DNA of 64,000 bases, taken from contig JAYPEK010000004.1 of the NCBI GenBank assembly GCA_038125725.1, positions 62,001-126,000 of the forward strand. Direction: 5' to 3'. Numbering within the stretch: position 1 is the stretch's first letter; every line of letters begins with the position of its first letter. Shown piece after piece: positions 43,520 to 51,134 of this stretch. This DNA is from TMED8 sp038125725. GTDB lineage: Bacteria; Pseudomonadota; Alphaproteobacteria; Rhodospirillales; Casp-alpha2. A model generated the notes under the pieces. It was not told where the DNA came from. It did not search any database and worked only from the letters and a program-made list of their open reading frames with translations. The translations under genes and the position numbers were made by a program.

Positions 43520-44303
43520 TGTTTCTCTCGAAGGCTTGGAAGGTTTCGACAGCATCCACCAGAATCTGGCGCAGCGCGATCAGATCCGTCGAATAGGCGA
43601 TCAGCCGATAACCGTCATCAAGACTGCGCTGCAATTCGTCACGGCTGGGAAAGCCGATATGCGTGCCGACCTGCTTGTTGTTTTGCCGGCAAGCCGATTT
43701 GACCTGGCCCATTGCCGCAATGAATTCCGGCGTATCGAATTGGCCGCCATGACCAAGGTCGGCGGACAGGTCCCACGGCCCCATGAAGATGGCGTCGACG
43801 TACGGCAGGGCGGCAATGGCTTCGGCGTTCTCGCAGCCCTCCCTGGTTTCGATCTGCGGGATCAGAATGGGCTGAAAGGTCGCAAGGTCTTCGGCAAAGC
43901 ACGCGCCCCAGTCGTTGCTTCGGGTCAGTGCGACCCCGCGCTTTCCCTGCGGCGGGTACAGACAGCGCGCCGCGAACGCGCCGAATTCCTCGGCGCTCCG
44001 TGTGGCGGGCACAATCACGCCGGCACAGCCATAATCGAACAACCGCCGTGCCAGCAATGAGTCCGCCTCGGGCAGCCGGGCGAAGGTCGGAACCTGCGCC
44101 GCCATGCCGACGGTGATGCAGTGTGCCGCGGTTTCCTCGGAAAACAGCGCGTGTTCGAGCTCCAGCCCCAGCCAATGGAAACCGAGCGAAACCATGGCGT
44201 CCGCGACCTGCGGAGACGGCGCCGTCAACCAGGCGCCGACACATGGCTTGCCCTGTTGGAGCCGCTGCTTGAATTCCGAAATGAGAGGAGTTGCTGTGGC
44301 CAT
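43512..44303 (-). CDS. HpcH/HpaI-family aldolase
   Basis: A 263-residue class II aldolase of the HpcH/HpaI/citrate lyase beta family, which forms or splits bonds between pyruvate (or oxaloacetate) and an aldehyde. Marks: VGAWLTAPSPQVADAMVSLG, LGLELEHALFSEE, FARLPEADSLLARR, GVIVPATRSAEEF, LIPQIETREGCENAEAI (metal-binding Glu) and DAIFMGPWDLSADLG. The length is normal. In this locus it may make, rather than degrade, a 3-deoxy-2-ulosonic acid from pyruvate, or supply a precursor. It lies 18 bases after the HAD gene and overlaps the KdsB-like gene. Confidence 0.9.
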   Translation of the reverse strand: MATATPLISEFKQRLQQGKPCVGAWLTAPSPQVADAMVSLGFHWLGLELEHALFSEETAAHCITVGMAAQVPTFARLPEADSLLARRLFDYGCAGVIVPATRSAEEFGAFAARCLYPPQGKRGVALTRSNDWGACFAEDLATFQPILIPQIETREGCENAEAIAALPYVDAIFMGPWDLSADLGHGGQFDTPEFIAAMGQVKSACRQNNKQVGTHIGFPSRDELQRSLDDGYRLIAYSTDLIALRQILVDAVETFQAFERNNG

Positions 44304-44321
44304 CGCCCGTTTCCCGCCGTC

Positions 44322-44981
44322 CTAGCTTATCTGTAAGTCCATGAAGTTTTCGATCATTGGGATTTGATGGCTGGAACAGTAAGACACCCCGTCTTTCCAT
44401 TCCGAGACACCGTGCACGAAAACGAAATCCAGGCCGAACTCGGCCGCGGCCGTCAGATCGGATTTGGCATCGCCGAAGTAAACGCCGGGTCCTTCGAGAT
44501 ATCCCTTTTCTTTCAGAACCTTCAGATTGTCGATTTTGGTTTTCGGGCTGCCCAAGATTTCAACGAAATGATCATCCAATCCCCGTGTCCGAAAAAGTTC
44601 GTGCAACTCCGCTTCGTCGCCGCCTGAATTGACGGCGCAAGGCACGGATTGCCGATGGAGCGACTCGAGCATGATTTTGATTCCAGGGATTTCATCACAT
44701 GAGAGCAGTTCGGCGCGAACAAAATCGCTGTAGCGTTGCAGCGCCTGGTCCAGCTCGGGAGCGAAGTGATCCAGCTTTTTGATCTCTCGAAAATAATGGT
44801 CGAACTTGACGTAACGCGAGACGCCGCCGTTGGCTTTGTGGAACGCGACGAATGCCTCGACCCGGTCCGGAGGCTCGCCCGGCAACGCCGCCCGGAAGCC
44901 CTCCGTCTTGAGCGGGTTGCTGTCGAGTATGACGCCATCACAGTCGAAGACGGCGACAGACACCTGGCTTAGGTCAATCAC
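44322..44981 (-). CDS. HAD-superfamily phosphatase-like protein (2)
   Basis: A 219-residue HAD hydrolase: motif I VAVFDCDGVILDSNPLKTEG, motif II Ser in AVNSGGDEAELHELF, motif III Lys in SPKTKIDNLKVL, motif IV VYFGDAKSDLTAAAEFG. A helical cap follows motif I. The start is GTG 44981, overlapping the KdsB-like stop by 8 bases (GTGATTGA); an ATG start at 45011 would shadow the KdsB-like gene. It likely removes phosphate from an ulosonic acid phosphate before activation, as KdsC does in Kdo synthesis, but a phosphoglycolate-like role is possible. Confidence 0.86.
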   Translation of the reverse strand: MIDLSQVSVAVFDCDGVILDSNPLKTEGFRAALPGEPPDRVEAFVAFHKANGGVSRYVKFDHYFREIKKLDHFAPELDQALQRYSDFVRAELLSCDEIPGIKIMLESLHRQSVPCAVNSGGDEAELHELFRTRGLDDHFVEILGSPKTKIDNLKVLKEKGYLEGPGVYFGDAKSDLTAAAEFGLDFVFVHGVSEWKDGVSYCSSHQIPMIENFMDLQIS

Positions 44982-45696
44982 GCCACGCGGCCTCGACCCG
45001 GGCGACATCATCCGGAAAATCGACGGCGATGGACGAGCTGGAGACCTCGATCATCCTGACCTCGCGGCCGAGTTCGAGAAACCGCAGAATCTCGATATCT
45101 TCGACCTCTTCGGCAGGTGTCTTGCCGCCGGCGGAAGCAAAATCCGCCAGGGACTCTTTCGGAAAGGCATAGATACAGACCTGTTTCATGGCGCCGTGGA
45201 AACCGAGATCCTTGCCTGTCGGGATCGCCGCGCGGCTCATGTACATCAGGCGTCCGTCCGGCCGGGCGACAACCTTCGGCACCGACGGGCTGCGGAAATC
45301 GGTCTCATCGGTGATTGGGCACATGGCGTTGATGATGTCGCCGGGGTGCGTTTCGGCGGCGGCGAGCACCGCCTGGATGTCCGACGGATCGAGCAAGGGT
45401 TCGTCACCCTGCACGTTGATCAGGAGGTCCGCGTCGATTTGCCTGGAGGCCTCATAGACGCGGTCGGTGCCGGTCAGGCATGTGCTCGGCGTCATGACGA
45501 CGGCGATTCCGGCGTCGCGGCAATGAGCCGCGATGCGCTCGTCGTCGGTGGCGACATAGACTTGATCTTCGCTCAAGGCATCGACGCAACGCTGCCAGAC
45601 CCATTCGATCATGGCCCGGCCCTTGATCGGGGTTAGCGGCTTGCCTTCGAAGCGGCTGGATTTGTACCTGGCAGGGATAACGATTGCAGGTTTCAT
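44974..45696 (-). CDS. KdsB-like CMP-sugar synthetase (cytidylyltransferase 2 of the module)
   Basis: A 240-residue cytidylyltransferase with the KdsB signature IVIPARYKSSRFEGKPLTPI at the N-terminus, QVYVATDDERIAAHC, TGTDRVYEA, LLINVQGDEPLLDPSD, and FHGAMKQVCIYAFPKESLAD. The C-terminal DFPDDVARVEAAW replaces the usual DTPEDLERV. It is as close to KdsB as the copy at 42740, perhaps closer. Start at ATG 45696, five bases after the aldolase-fusion gene. Whether it activates Kdo, an amino-Kdo or another acid needs a substrate test; the housekeeping kdsB could also lie elsewhere. Confidence 0.88.
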   Translation of the reverse strand: MKPAIVIPARYKSSRFEGKPLTPIKGRAMIEWVWQRCVDALSEDQVYVATDDERIAAHCRDAGIAVVMTPSTCLTGTDRVYEASRQIDADLLINVQGDEPLLDPSDIQAVLAAAETHPGDIINAMCPITDETDFRSPSVPKVVARPDGRLMYMSRAAIPTGKDLGFHGAMKQVCIYAFPKESLADFASAGGKTPAEEVEDIEILRFLELGREVRMIEVSSSSIAVDFPDDVARVEAAWRD

Positions 45697-45701
45697 GACG
45701 G

Positions 45702-47321
45702 CTAGACCGGTTCGTAAATAGAAGTCTGGTGAACGGAATAAGTCGACGGCGTGATGGCGGAAATCTTCAGTGCCGGGAACTGGTTATGGAAAAGATCGAA
45801 GATGGCGTTGATTTCCGAATGCCGGGGATCTCCGTGCTCATACCCATCGAAACCCGCCAGCAATATCTTTTCCGCACCGCTAGCGATGGCGAAGCTCATG
45901 GCATAGGCCATCACCAGGGGCGCGGGTATGGTGCAGCCACGGGCGCCGACATCAAGCGTGTCTTCCCCGACGCGCAAGCCGAAGTCCAGGATTTGGATAT
46001 CGCCGAGGTCTGCCGCGACGTTCGCCGACACCGCGTTCTTCGGCAGCAACAATGGCTTTTTGATTTTTTCGGCGCGGTTGGCAAGTCCGAGGATGCGGGT
46101 CGGGTGGCAGGCGGCGTAAGCGTCGACCTCCGTAGCCGGTAGAAAATCGACCTCATTCAGCAAGATGACGTAAGGGTCTTCGCGCTCGATATACCTTCGG
46201 ATCGCAGACAGGTGGCGTCGCGCGCCATCCGTTGCCGCAACTAGAAGTACCGTGCGGCCGGCTAGAAAGTCGGTAGCCTCCCAAGTGCCCTCGGCGTTGG
46301 TGTAGGCCTGGCTGACGGCGTTTCTCAGGCTGGCGCCATTGAAGGAGCGTCCATCGTTTTCCGACAGATGCCGGATTGCCGCGATGATATCGTTAACTTC
46401 ATACCGTTCATGCGACAACATCTGCTGAACATAGGTCGGGTGAACCCCCAGACTGCCCGACAGAAAGTAATAGATATTGGACCCCCATTGGTACTTGTTC
46501 TTGAGGGGAGAGAAGACGCCAGCAACAAGCGGGAACAGCCGGTCGGGCTTGTAGGGCACGTCATACCGGCGCGACATTTCCATGGTCAGATATTCCATCG
46601 CGACGTTCCCGGCGCCCCGCCCCATGCCGGTGATCGTCGCGTCCAGCCAGGTCACGCCCGCGTCAACCGCGGCAACGCAATTGTTCAGGGCTTGGCCCAT
46701 GTTGTCGTGGGTGTGGATGCCAAGCGGTCCGCTCCAACCCTCGGCCAGTGCCAATGCGGCCTGGCGCACGCCCTGGGCATCCATGTTTCCAAGCGAATCG
46801 GCGAAGTAGAGAACATCGACGGCATTCCACTCGCTGACCGCCAAGGCGATCTGCCGAAGCTCGTCGCCGGTCTTGCGGCTCGCCTGCATCAGGTTGAGGC
46901 CGACTTCGTAGCCCAGCTCCTTCAGGCGCGACACCATGAATTGGCATTCCAACCCATCATCGGCGTTGACCGCGATGCGAACCATGGTCACCGGCGATTC
47001 GCCGCGCGGACGGAACAGCAACTGGATGGCGTCGTCCTGGCCCGAGGGATAGCGAAAGATGTCTTCGGCATTGATCATCACTGCGAGGGTCAAGCCCGGC
47101 GGAACGGAGAGCTCGCGGATAAAATCATCCGACGTATAGGCAAAAGGTCCGAGAAACCGATCCTTGGGCGTCATGCGAAAGCCGATCTCAATGACGTCGA
47201 CGCCGGTTTCGGCGACGGCTTTCAGATAGGCTTGGACGAGATCAGGGTCGAAATCCCAGTCGTTGTAATACCCCCCGTCACGCAAGGTGCAGTCAAGAAG
47301 GGTTAGGTTCGGAGATGTCAT
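45702..47321 (-). CDS. HMGL/DmpG-like aldolase with long C-terminal domain
   Basis: A 539-residue protein. Residues 1-290 are an HMG-CoA-lyase-like TIM barrel: LTLLDCTLRDGGYYNDWDF, VIEIGFRMTPKD, VLYFADSLGNMDAQ, the metal-binding HxH in LGIHTHDNMGQALNN, and ATITGMGRGAGNVAMEYL, as in 4-hydroxy-2-oxovalerate aldolases. Residues 300-345 resemble the helical communication domain. From about residue 350 comes a Rossmann-like region (GRTVLLVAATDGARRHLSAI, LNEVDFLPATEVDAYAACHP, KILLAGFDGYEHGDPRHSEI) that is not part of DmpG. The start is ATG 47321. It may build a 3-deoxy-ulosonic skeleton from pyruvate, with the tail binding a sugar nucleotide or partner. Function not established. Confidence 0.84.
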   Translation of the reverse strand: MTSPNLTLLDCTLRDGGYYNDWDFDPDLVQAYLKAVAETGVDVIEIGFRMTPKDRFLGPFAYTSDDFIRELSVPPGLTLAVMINAEDIFRYPSGQDDAIQLLFRPRGESPVTMVRIAVNADDGLECQFMVSRLKELGYEVGLNLMQASRKTGDELRQIALAVSEWNAVDVLYFADSLGNMDAQGVRQAALALAEGWSGPLGIHTHDNMGQALNNCVAAVDAGVTWLDATITGMGRGAGNVAMEYLTMEMSRRYDVPYKPDRLFPLVAGVFSPLKNKYQWGSNIYYFLSGSLGVHPTYVQQMLSHERYEVNDIIAAIRHLSENDGRSFNGASLRNAVSQAYTNAEGTWEATDFLAGRTVLLVAATDGARRHLSAIRRYIEREDPYVILLNEVDFLPATEVDAYAACHPTRILGLANRAEKIKKPLLLPKNAVSANVAADLGDIQILDFGLRVGEDTLDVGARGCTIPAPLVMAYAMSFAIASGAEKILLAGFDGYEHGDPRHSEINAIFDLFHNQFPALKISAITPSTYSVHQTSIYEPV

Positions 47322-47353
47322 GCGTTCAGTGCTCTCTGCTCGAAATTCGAGTT

Positions 47354-48358
47354 TTACAAACGTTGTGCGTTCCGGTCCTGCAGGGACCGTTCCCATTGCA
47401 GCGCGGTTTCAACAATCACCTCGATGTCGTCGTGGGCCGGGACCCAGTTCAACTGACTCGCGATTTTCCGCGGATCGGCAACCAGCGCTTCGACATCCCC
47501 CGGTCGTCGCGGGCCGATGCTGATGTTCAGGGGCCGCCCTGATGCCGTGGCGACGGCTTCTAGGACCTGGCGGACGGAGTATCCATGGCCGTATCCGCAG
47601 TTGAAGAGCAAGTCCCCATCCGATCGCAGCAATTCTTCCATCACCAACACATGTGCCGCCGCCAGGTCGCTGACGTGGATGAAATCCCGAATGCAGGTGC
47701 CATCATCGGTCCCGTAGTCGTCGCCGAAGATCGTAACGCCGTCGCGCAAGCCAAGCGCCGCTTCGCAGGCGATTTTGATGAGATGCGTCGCCTTGGGGTT
47801 TCTTTGCCCGCAGCGCCCCGCCGGATCAGCGCCGGCAACATTGAAATATCGCAAGATCGCGTAATGGAAACGATGTGCCGTCGCCGTATCGCGCAGCATC
47901 GTCTCGGTCATCAGTTTGGAGGCGCCGTAGGGATTGATCGGCGCCAGCACCCCCTGCTCGTCGACAGGGAGCGTATCCGGGTGGCCGTAGACGGCCGCGG
48001 TCGACGAAAAAACGAACTTCCGGGTCTCGGTTTCCAGGCATGCCGAAATCAATGCGTGGCTGGCGACGGTATTGTTTTGATAATATTCCAGCGGGTGCGT
48101 GACCGATTCGGGAACAACGATCGACCCGGCGAAATGAAACACGCATTCGGGCCGGTAGGCCGCGAGGGCGCGTAGCATGGATGGCCGGTCGGCGATATCG
48201 ATGGTTTCCAGATTGACCGTCGACGGCAGCTGCGCCGGGTCGCCGGTGGACAGGTTGTCGACCACCAGAACGTCGCACCCGCAATCATGCAGGGCGTGAA
48301 CCACGTGTGCGCCGATATATCCGGCACCGCCAGTTACCAGTATCTTGCGCTTAGCCAT
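47354..48358 (-). CDS. galE: UDP-glucose 4-epimerase
   Basis: Interconverts UDP-glucose and UDP-galactose (or their N-acetyl forms) in the cytoplasm. The 334-residue extended SDR shows ILVTGGAGYIGAHVVHAL, VVDNLSTGD, FHFAGSIVVPESV, FSSTAAVYG, the catalytic YxxxK in NPYGASKLMTE, LRYFNVAGADPAGRCG, DDGTCIRDFIHVSDLA and the GPRRPGDVEALVAD tail, all typical of GalE. The start is ATG 48358; a TTG one codon earlier is less likely. It begins five bases after the sulfotransferase stop, and the aldolase-fusion gene follows after 32 bases. Confidence 0.95.
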   Translation of the reverse strand: MAKRKILVTGGAGYIGAHVVHALHDCGCDVLVVDNLSTGDPAQLPSTVNLETIDIADRPSMLRALAAYRPECVFHFAGSIVVPESVTHPLEYYQNNTVASHALISACLETETRKFVFSSTAAVYGHPDTLPVDEQGVLAPINPYGASKLMTETMLRDTATAHRFHYAILRYFNVAGADPAGRCGQRNPKATHLIKIACEAALGLRDGVTIFGDDYGTDDGTCIRDFIHVSDLAAAHVLVMEELLRSDGDLLFNCGYGHGYSVRQVLEAVATASGRPLNISIGPRRPGDVEALVADPRKIASQLNWVPAHDDIEVIVETALQWERSLQDRNAQRL

Positions 48359-48363
48359 CAAAT

Positions 48364-49344
48364 TTATTTACGGGCAATTTTGCGGCCGTCGAAGTTGAGC
48401 CATTTGTAGTGATCGCCGGCGGCCAGGGCCCGGTCCTTCGCGGAGCAGCTCAAACCATAGCCGAGCGCCTCCATGACATCGCCGAGGTTCGCCTCGATCG
48501 TGGCGATTTCGTTTTCCTCGGTGCGCTTGTGCCAACGGCCCACGTTGGCGCCGCTCAGGGCGGCGAACTGCATGCCTTCGAAGTTGTTGCCTTTCCACAG
48601 CTTGCCGTTGACCGTCGGCACGGTCAGGTTGTCATGAAAATCCACATCCATGAATGCGCACAGCTCGCGCATGCCGCGGTCGGCATCACCGACGAGGTCC
48701 TCGAAGCGGATCACTTTGTAGCGGTCTTCGCCCAGGCTTTGCTCATTGATCTTCGCCATGCGAAGGCCTAGGCCGGCCCGGTCCATCAGGCTTTGCAGCA
48801 GGGCTTCGAGTGAATTTTCCTGGTCCTTGTAACGGGCGGTCCAGCCGCTTTTCAAAGATGCCCAGTTGTCGCGCGGGTCACGGACCACATGGATAAACCG
48901 GGCATTCGGGAACCACGCCGCGACCTCGGCCGCGTAAATCTCGGTTGATGTCGTTTTCTCAACCCAGCCGCGCCATGCCGACGAATCTTGACCGCAATGA
49001 TCGCCATAGGCCCGCATGAGGGCGGTGAGATGTGCCTTCGCCGTGTGCTCTTCGGACGCCATGTAGGCTCGATAGGCGTCGGCGATGGCGTCGACATCGA
49101 ATAGGTCATGGTCGCCGACGACATCCATTTCATCGTGCAGGTTCTGCCTGATGGAATAGGTCACCAGGTTATCGATCGTCTGCTCTTTGTCGGCCGTTTC
49201 GCAGGCTGGGAAGACCCGGTAGAAAAAAGCCGAATCAGCCGGATAGGTCAGCAGCTGCGGGTGGTTGTCGAAGAGGCAAAGAAGGACGGTCGTTCCGCCC
49301 TTACGGTGGCCGCAGATGAAAGTCGGATTATCGATATAGTTCAT
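48364..49344 (-). CDS. Sulfotransferase-family protein
   Basis: A 326-residue protein that fits PAPS-dependent sulfotransferases. The 5'-phosphosulfate loop is FICGHRKGGTTVLLCLFDNH at the N-terminus; the 3'-phosphate site is the Arg/Ser region in RFIHVVRDPRDNWASLKSGW near residue 150; KVIRFEDLVGDADRGM is another common segment. It would transfer sulfate to a sugar hydroxyl or amine. The start is ATG 49344; the frame is open far upstream to 50016, but that part shadows the next gene. Genes for PAPS synthesis are not in the window. The presence of a sulfotransferase would fit a marine organism, though it does not prove it. Confidence 0.85.
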   Translation of the reverse strand: MNYIDNPTFICGHRKGGTTVLLCLFDNHPQLLTYPADSAFFYRVFPACETADKEQTIDNLVTYSIRQNLHDEMDVVGDHDLFDVDAIADAYRAYMASEEHTAKAHLTALMRAYGDHCGQDSSAWRGWVEKTTSTEIYAAEVAAWFPNARFIHVVRDPRDNWASLKSGWTARYKDQENSLEALLQSLMDRAGLGLRMAKINEQSLGEDRYKVIRFEDLVGDADRGMRELCAFMDVDFHDNLTVPTVNGKLWKGNNFEGMQFAALSGANVGRWHKRTEENEIATIEANLGDVMEALGYGLSCSAKDRALAAGDHYKWLNFDGRKIARK

Positions 49345-49388
49345 GAAAAGCCTTGGTCGTTGAAGAGAGGGGCCGGTGCCGGCATTGC

Positions 49389-51134
49389 CTACAGGTTCCA
49401 GAGGGCCTTGGCCCATTGCCACCACCAGAACCGGTCGGTCCGGGCGTATTGGCGGCAAAATGCGATGCGTGCGGACTGGACTTGTGGGCCTCTCCACCAG
49501 GAATCGACATCGTTCCAGATTTCGCCGGCATGCTGGCTCGCCTCTTCCGCGCTGTGTTGGATGACGCCTGCGTCCGAAAGGGCGGCGAAGATATCGCCGG
49601 ACTGCGGCGTCATCGGCCAAGCCCGCGGGTTCCAAAATCCGATGCACGGCACGTTCGCCGCCATCGCGAAGCTGAAGGTGGTGACCGGATGATCGACAAC
49701 CAACAGCCGGCAGCGCAGCATCAGGCGCCGAAGCGCCCTTGGCGAAACTTCCGGTCCCGCGATGGAGATTTCTGGCGCAAAGCGTTGCAAATAGGTTTCG
49801 TCTTCGAGCGCGCCTCTCGATTTCGGATAGGGACGATAGGTCGTGCGCGGCAGGATGTCGGGCGGCAGCGAGGCTAGAAACGCCTTTTTCTGGTCGCGGT
49901 TTTCGATGCAAAAGGCGCCCTGGAGTTCGGTCGTCTGTAGCCTCTGGGAATACATCTGAAGGTCTGTACTGACGAGCAGCAGACGCTCGTCTTTTTCGCG
50001 ATGCTTGTCGGACCAACGCGAAAACAGTGGCGACGGGACGGGGATGAAATTGCCATCCAGATTGTTTTGATTAGTCCAGCCCCAGGTCAGATAGGCATCT
50101 TGCTTGTACTCGGTTTCGGCCAGCGGCAGGGGCAGCAGTTGATAGCCTTGTCCACCGTGCTGCGAACAGACAACCAGCTCTCCCTGTTCGCGCGCATGGG
50201 CAAGCCGGAATTTTTCCTCTTCGTCGAGCATCAGGACCGGGCCGACCAGGTTGACCTTTCCGGGGCGAAACTTGTGCTTCTGGGCCTGCCGGTCGATGTC
50301 CGAGAAGCCGGTGGTTAAGGTCTCCGGCAACAGCGGCCAAAGAATATCGTCCATCAACTTCGTAAAGGGAGCGGGCAAGGCGGCCTGGCTGGCCGCCAGC
50401 TCCGGCGCGGGCGCATAGGGCCGTTTTTGCTTGCGCGGCAAAGCGCTCAACAGGAGCGACAACGGAACTTGCCATTGCCGCACGCCGGGGACGGCGCGGC
50501 AGCGGGATTTTGCCTTCCATGCCGTCGCCAAATTTCTCTGCGTGGCGCCGGCGGCAGGCCGGTCAGGTCCTGGATGGCGGGCCGCAGCTCGTTCCAGCGT
50601 CCAATCCGGCGGATGGATGCGTTCCAGAATTCTGGAACTTAGCCAAAAATGAAAACCATGGTCGCCAAAGACGTCGTGCCAGAGATCCCGCAGGCTCGCG
50701 GCCCGCCAATCGAATGCCGCGTCGTCGATGGCGACGCTATAGGGCACCTGATGATTCTTCGAAACGAAATCGGCAATTTCAACATAGCGTCGGTAAATGG
50801 CCGGCAGCACGAAGATCAACCAAGGCAGCAGAATGGTTCGCCAGTACTCCAGGCCATGCGAAACGCCATGCTGGCGATTGAGCCGTTCGGCGAACGGCGG
50901 GACCAATGCATTCGCGAAAACGCGGATGTCGTTCGCGGCTTGATAAATTTCCACGCCGTCTTCGAAACGCGAACCGAAAGGCAGGCGGGTCCACTCCGGG
51001 TGCTTGTCCTCAACGCCTTGAAAGCACCAGGGACCGATGACGGCATCGGTTTCCGGATCGAAGCTTTCATCCACCTGATGCAGCCACAACCGGGGGGATG
51101 GGGTGAACTCACTGAGCGGTGCCGCCTGCTTCAT
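49389..51134 (-). CDS. LIC12162-like surface carbohydrate transferase
   Basis: A 581-residue protein resembling the LIC12162-type putative transferases of surface-glycan loci. Family-like pieces: PRLWLHQVDESFDPETDAVI followed by GPWCF near the N-terminus, YWRTILLPWLIFVLPAIYRR, VVCSQHGGQGYQLLPLPLAE, and the C-terminal RCRLLVVDHPVTTFSFAMAA followed by NVPCIGFWNP, the donor-site-like pattern. These proteins tend to lie near acylneuraminate or deoxy-ulosonate genes and are thought to transfer them. It starts at ATG 51134 in an ATGA overlap with the DUF4910 gene. A longer frame to 51311 only shadows that gene. Confidence 0.75.
   Translation of the reverse strand: MKQAAPLSEFTPSPRLWLHQVDESFDPETDAVIGPWCFQGVEDKHPEWTRLPFGSRFEDGVEIYQAANDIRVFANALVPPFAERLNRQHGVSHGLEYWRTILLPWLIFVLPAIYRRYVEIADFVSKNHQVPYSVAIDDAAFDWRAASLRDLWHDVFGDHGFHFWLSSRILERIHPPDWTLERAAARHPGPDRPAAGATQRNLATAWKAKSRCRAVPGVRQWQVPLSLLLSALPRKQKRPYAPAPELAASQAALPAPFTKLMDDILWPLLPETLTTGFSDIDRQAQKHKFRPGKVNLVGPVLMLDEEEKFRLAHAREQGELVVCSQHGGQGYQLLPLPLAETEYKQDAYLTWGWTNQNNLDGNFIPVPSPLFSRWSDKHREKDERLLLVSTDLQMYSQRLQTTELQGAFCIENRDQKKAFLASLPPDILPRTTYRPYPKSRGALEDETYLQRFAPEISIAGPEVSPRALRRLMLRCRLLVVDHPVTTFSFAMAANVPCIGFWNPRAWPMTPQSGDIFAALSDAGVIQHSAEEASQHAGEIWNDVDSWWRGPQVQSARIAFCRQYARTDRFWWWQWAKALWNL

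Noticed and set aside
49345..50016. Upstream extension of the sulfotransferase frame
   Set aside because: The extension is Arg-rich and overlaps the LIC12162-like gene. The 5'-phosphosulfate loop lies at the N-terminus when ATG 49344 is used, as in the family.
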